Source of the DNA: JANMEB01 sp041745295 | GTDB lineage: Bacteria; Planctomycetota; Planctomycetia; Pirellulales; Pirellulaceae | Assembly: GCA_041745295.1 (NCBI GenBank) | Contig: JBGTJE010000089.1 | Location: 124,001-188,000 of the forward strand | Length of the DNA: 64,000 nt | Direction: 5' to 3' | Part shown: positions 61,183 to 64,000 of the stretch, piece by piece | Layout: the number at the start of each line of letters is the position of its first letter | How positions within the stretch are numbered: the first letter of the stretch is position 1 | Notes under the pieces: generated by a model | Seen by the model: the letters and a program-made list of their open reading frames with translations, nothing else | Databases searched by the model: none | Told to the model about the DNA's origin: nothing | Made by a program: the position numbers and the translations under genes

Positions 61183-61210
61183 AGTTTAGTACTTCTGATT
61201 TCCAAGTCAA
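61183..61210 (-). promoter_or_regulatory. sigma-70-type promoter of the his operon
   Basis: On the minus strand TTGACT (61205-61210) and TAAACT (61183-61188) are separated by 16 bases. Transcription would begin near 61176, only about four bases before the leader ATG at 61172, so the leader peptide may be translated from an almost leaderless mRNA. Confidence 0.65.
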
Positions 61211-61309
61211 GGCCCGAAGGAATGAGAACTTGGAAGAAACGTGCCCTGGAACGACGATCCCTTGCCGATTGAAGCCTGACGCGCAAGCGAAGGAAACCCT
61301 GCTATCGAA

Positions 61310-62236
61310 CTAACGCTTGCGCTCTAGGTTTTCAATCTGGGAACTCAAATCAACGCCAAGTTGAATCTCTTTATGCAGTTTTTGGGCAATTGCATCATCT
61401 CCCAGCTCGTGAGACCGCGCGGCGATTTTTTCCAATACCGTCGCCGAGAGTTCAGGGAATTGCTTTTGAAAACGAGCAGGGACCGCCAACGCTTGCACCG
61501 CAGCTTGGTCAAATTCGGCCGAGCTTTGAAGACAGACCTTGGGCGGCAAGCCAATAAATACAAATGGCTTGGACCTCGGCGGGCCAATCGCTCGTCTCCT
61601 TCAATCTCGTGGCAACATCAAGCTCGCCCGTTGTCAGCTGAAGCTTCCAGCCTAGGGCGTTCGTCCAAGGCGTCGATCGTTTCGCGACTAGTTCAATCCA
61701 AACGGCAGCTTGGTCCACTTTGCCCGCGTCAATCGCGATGGCCGAAAGATACACGAGTGCCGTGGGCGGCAGTGCGTCGACGCCCGAACCGCAACCCAGG
61801 CGACGGCAGCCGATACCGAGTCCCCCTGTTCGATACTATTGGCCATATTCGCAAGTCACATCAGCAGCGCGGTTTGACTGCGTCGGTTATTCAGTTGGGT
61901 CGGCAGTTCGGCGGCGGCCTGCTGAGCGCCGGCGAAATCGCCAATTTGCAAACGCCAGCGCAACCGGGCCAATGGTTTTTCGATCGAATGAAGCCACTGA
62001 TCGACGCGATCTTGATCGGAAGCGACAACTACGGCCTTGGCAACGCGATCCCACGTGACGACGTCACCGTTCTGAAGTCGAACTCCGTCTTCGTCGTAAC
62101 CGGCAACGGGCGATGCGGGAATCGAGAAATCACGCAACAGAATCGTTGGCTGGCCCAACGAAACGCCGCATGCACCAAGCTCGATGGCCAGGCCTATCAA
62201 GACACTTAAAACGTTGGACCAATACCACCAATTCAT
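61310..62236 (-). pseudogene. broken exported helical-repeat protein gene
   Basis: Three open fragments follow each other in different frames: 62236-61856 (signal peptide WSNVLSVLIGLAIELGACG, then soluble sequence), 61754-61509 and 61549-61310. The first ends at an in-frame TGA, after which the same frame continues (LANMANSIEQGDSVSAAVAW). A shift near 61780 leads to VDALPPTALVYLSAIAIDAG, and another near 61555 leads to the last piece. Joined, they would give an exported protein of about 305 residues with TPR-like helices. The parts are too well composed to be chance. Either the gene is decayed or the sequence contains errors. Confidence 0.7.
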
Positions 62237-62307
62237 CTTGCGGAATCACATGGGTTCGACCGTTGCGAATTCAATGAAGGGCTTCAGCATGGACGCACCG
62301 GATTGGC

Positions 62308-63717
62308 CTAGACGAGCGGCATCGATTCCCCTTTGGCGGGGAGAAACACCGACCCAAGTTCATTCTCGCGGAGCAATTCCGCTAAGGCCGTGCCGGGTCC
62401 GATTTCGCAATGAACTATAGCGATTTTTTTGAGGTGGCCGTGGTGGGCAGTTGCCCGCGCCCATTCGAGCAGCTCCTTTTGGTCAGCGTGGCCGCTGGTT
62501 GCTTCCAATCGTACGACTTTCGCTTTGACTTCGAATTCTTCACCGTAGATTTTAATCCATTTGGCACCGTCCAAAATCCGGCGACCGAGTGTGTGGGGCG
62601 CTTGAAAGCCAGAAAAGAGAATGGTGGTGGTGGGCTTTCCGATATGGTTCTTCAGATGATGCAAGATGCGGCCAGACTCGCACATACCGGAGGCACTGAT
62701 GATGATCGCCGGACCGTCTAGCGTATTGAGACTCTTGGAATCCTCAGCCGCACGAATGTAGCGCAACGTTTGAAAGGAAAGAGGATCTTGATCGGCATCG
62801 CGTTGGGTTTGCTCTATGGTCTCGGCATCGAAAAAGGACTTGTTGCTGCGAAAGACGGCGGTTGCATCCACGGCGAGCGGGCTGTCGACGAACACTGGAA
62901 TCAACGGCAGTTGGCCTCGTTCATGCAGCTGATTGAGTCGGTAGACGATATCTTGGGTGCGACCGACGGAAAACGCGGGGATGATCAGCTTGCCGCGATT
63001 GCGCATTGTGTCCTCGGCGGCTTGCAGCAGCATGATCGCGGCGTCTTGTTCGGCGGGATGCAGCCGATCGCCGTAGGTCGCTTCCATGATCAAATAATCG
63101 GCGCCGTCGATGGTTTTGGGATCCTTGAGGATCGGCGCGTTGGGGCGTCCGATGTCGCCGCTAAAGACCAGTCGAATCGGCTTCTGGTTGGCGGCCTCCA
63201 AAACGACTTCGACCGAAGCAGCTCCCAGCATATGCCCCGCTTCGTGAAACCGGCACTTCACGTCGGGTATGGGGTGAAACTCCGCCATGAAGTCCACGGC
63301 CCGGAAGTGTTTTGTGGTCTCGACCGCGTCGGCTTCAACGTACAACGGTTCAAACAAAGTTTGGCCGTCGCGGGCTCGCTTGCGGTTGACGTAGGCCACA
63401 TCGCTCTCTTGAATCTTGGCGGAATCGAGCAACATGATCGATGCCAATTCCCGGGTCGGCTTCGTCGCATAAATCGGGCCGCGAAAGCCGTTGCGAATCA
63501 GCGACGGCAAATTCCCGCTGTGATCGATATGGGCGTGGGACAGGACGACCGCATCGATTTCTCGAGCGTTGAACGGCAACCGCCGATTCAGCTCAAACGC
63601 CAGTTTGCGTTGGCCTTGATAGAGCCCACAATCCAGCAATAAACGCTTGCCCTGCCAGTGCACCAAGTGCATCGAGCCGGTTACTGTTTGCGCGGCGCCC
63701 CAGAATTCGACCTTCAT
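62308..63717 (-). CDS. beta-CASP metallo-beta-lactamase-fold RNA-processing-type hydrolase
   Basis: The product has 469 residues. The metal-binding motifs are SHAHIDHSG, GHMLGAASVEV, FSGDIG and SGHADQKEL. The beta-CASP part has SPLAVDATAVFR and IISASGMCESGRILHH, with the RMMBL tail after it. Such enzymes are RNases of the CPSF-73/YSH1-like class, but bacterial members are of varied substrate. ATG 63717 is used; a TTG five codons earlier is possible. It is encoded alone, downstream of the broken gene. Confidence 0.9.
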   Translation of the reverse strand: MKVEFWGAAQTVTGSMHLVHWQGKRLLLDCGLYQGQRKLAFELNRRLPFNAREIDAVVLSHAHIDHSGNLPSLIRNGFRGPIYATKPTRELASIMLLDSAKIQESDVAYVNRKRARDGQTLFEPLYVEADAVETTKHFRAVDFMAEFHPIPDVKCRFHEAGHMLGAASVEVVLEAANQKPIRLVFSGDIGRPNAPILKDPKTIDGADYLIMEATYGDRLHPAEQDAAIMLLQAAEDTMRNRGKLIIPAFSVGRTQDIVYRLNQLHERGQLPLIPVFVDSPLAVDATAVFRSNKSFFDAETIEQTQRDADQDPLSFQTLRYIRAAEDSKSLNTLDGPAIIISASGMCESGRILHHLKNHIGKPTTTILFSGFQAPHTLGRRILDGAKWIKIYGEEFEVKAKVVRLEATSGHADQKELLEWARATAHHGHLKKIAIVHCEIGPGTALAELLRENELGSVFLPAKGESMPLV

Positions 63718-63821
63718 CGGTTTGTCCGGCAAAGCAGTCTATCGACCGCGATAACCGAGTCGCGGGAATTGATTTTCAATTGCAAAAACGTCAGATTCCG
63801 CGACTTCGGTTCATCGCATTA

Positions 63822-64000
63822 TTATCCATTCGTGTATGCATCGTACGTCGCTCCAGTGTGCGCACAGAATGCTCTCACGCTTTCCTCTGGCACCATGGGC
63901 CCGACACCAAGTGGGCATTTTGTATCGCACGCATCATACCACTGCAAGATCATCCCGTCTCTCGTGTATACGTGGCAATGGTCCGCAATCTCGGGATACG
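63822..64000 (-). CDS. hypothetical protein, partial (5' end beyond window)
   Basis: An open minus-strand frame enters from the right edge and ends at TAA 63822-63824. It encodes at least 58 residues (YPEIADHCHVYTRDGMILQW, then YDACDTKCPLGVGPMVPEES and more). Composition, with Cys, Trp and Tyr, looks like real protein. No family is recognised. Confidence 0.45.
   Translation of the reverse strand, partial: YPEIADHCHVYTRDGMILQWYDACDTKCPLGVGPMVPEESVRAFCAHTGATYDAYTNG

Noticed and set aside
62770..63642. Plus-strand frame of 290 codons
   Set aside because: Opposite the beta-CASP hydrolase, whose metal motifs are all present.
1..64000. tRNA, rRNA, transposase, integrase or toxin-antitoxin genes
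   Set aside because: No cloverleaf with a GGTTCGAATCC-type arm, no rRNA stretch, and no transposase or recombinase motif was seen by eye; a tRNAscan or profile search could still find a missed one.

Overview
The window reads as a chromosomal segment of a planctomycete, most likely of the Pirellulales. The reasons are an L17 with two internal insertions, a DUF116-polyprenyl synthase fusion beside a squalene-hopene-type cyclase, Gld-type ABC genes with DUF4175 and DUF4340 partners, a HisA-HisI-HisE fusion, multihaem cytochromes, and many short palindromic intergenic repeats. No tRNA, rRNA, CRISPR array, insertion sequence or prophage was seen. Taxonomy is inferred from family recognition; no search was run.

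Layout. 0-4 kb (minus strand): an isoprenoid cluster of a class II terpene cyclase, a DUF116-polyprenyl diphosphate synthase and a DUF98/chorismate-lyase-like ORF cut by the left edge. 4-12.6 kb: scattered genes, including a cysteine-rich exported repeat protein, a small lipoprotein, two membrane proteins, a tandem methyltransferase fusion, a Lys/Ala-rich basic protein and a BFD-type [2Fe-2S] protein. 13-26 kb (plus strand): rlmN, an ECF sigma / anti-sigma / exported-protein unit, then a DUF4175 giant protein, a GldA-like ATPase, a GldF-GldG fusion and a DUF4340 protein. 25.8-35.6 kb: mostly enzymes on the plus strand (EEP phosphatase, AstB, DUF1338, a stand-alone ribosomal L3 overlapping an RluA-type pseudouridine synthase, UspA, a TIM-barrel isomerase, a crotonase), plus a minus-strand DUF4261 protein and a decayed four-helix-suffix gene.

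36-50.5 kb (minus strand): a redox region. It holds a 5-haem cytochrome and a beta-barrel protein, then (after AlkA and a lipoprotein on the other strand) a run of PaaK-like ligase, DUF971, FAD/[2Fe-2S] reductase, 4-haem cytochrome, cyclic-nucleotide-domain/4x[4Fe-4S] protein, membrane cytochrome b-like protein and a 10-haem cytochrome. Most neighbours overlap or nearly abut. It looks like an electron-transfer chain from NAD(P)H or quinol to periplasmic or outer-surface cytochromes.

50.7-53.6 kb (plus): rpmJ-rpsM-rpsK-rpoA-rplQ, with no rpsD between rpsK and rpoA and a recognisable promoter. 54.2-61.2 kb (minus): a histidine operon, hisG-hisC-hisB-hisH-hisF-hisA/I/E-hisD. It is preceded by a 21-residue leader peptide with six histidines, an intrinsic terminator and a matching antiterminator strand, which together look like an undescribed his attenuator. 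61.3-64 kb: a broken gene, a beta-CASP metallo-hydrolase and an ORF cut by the right edge.

The strongest discovery candidates are the his attenuator, the multihaem redox module, and the dispersed repeats lying in frame inside the 10-haem cytochrome gene.
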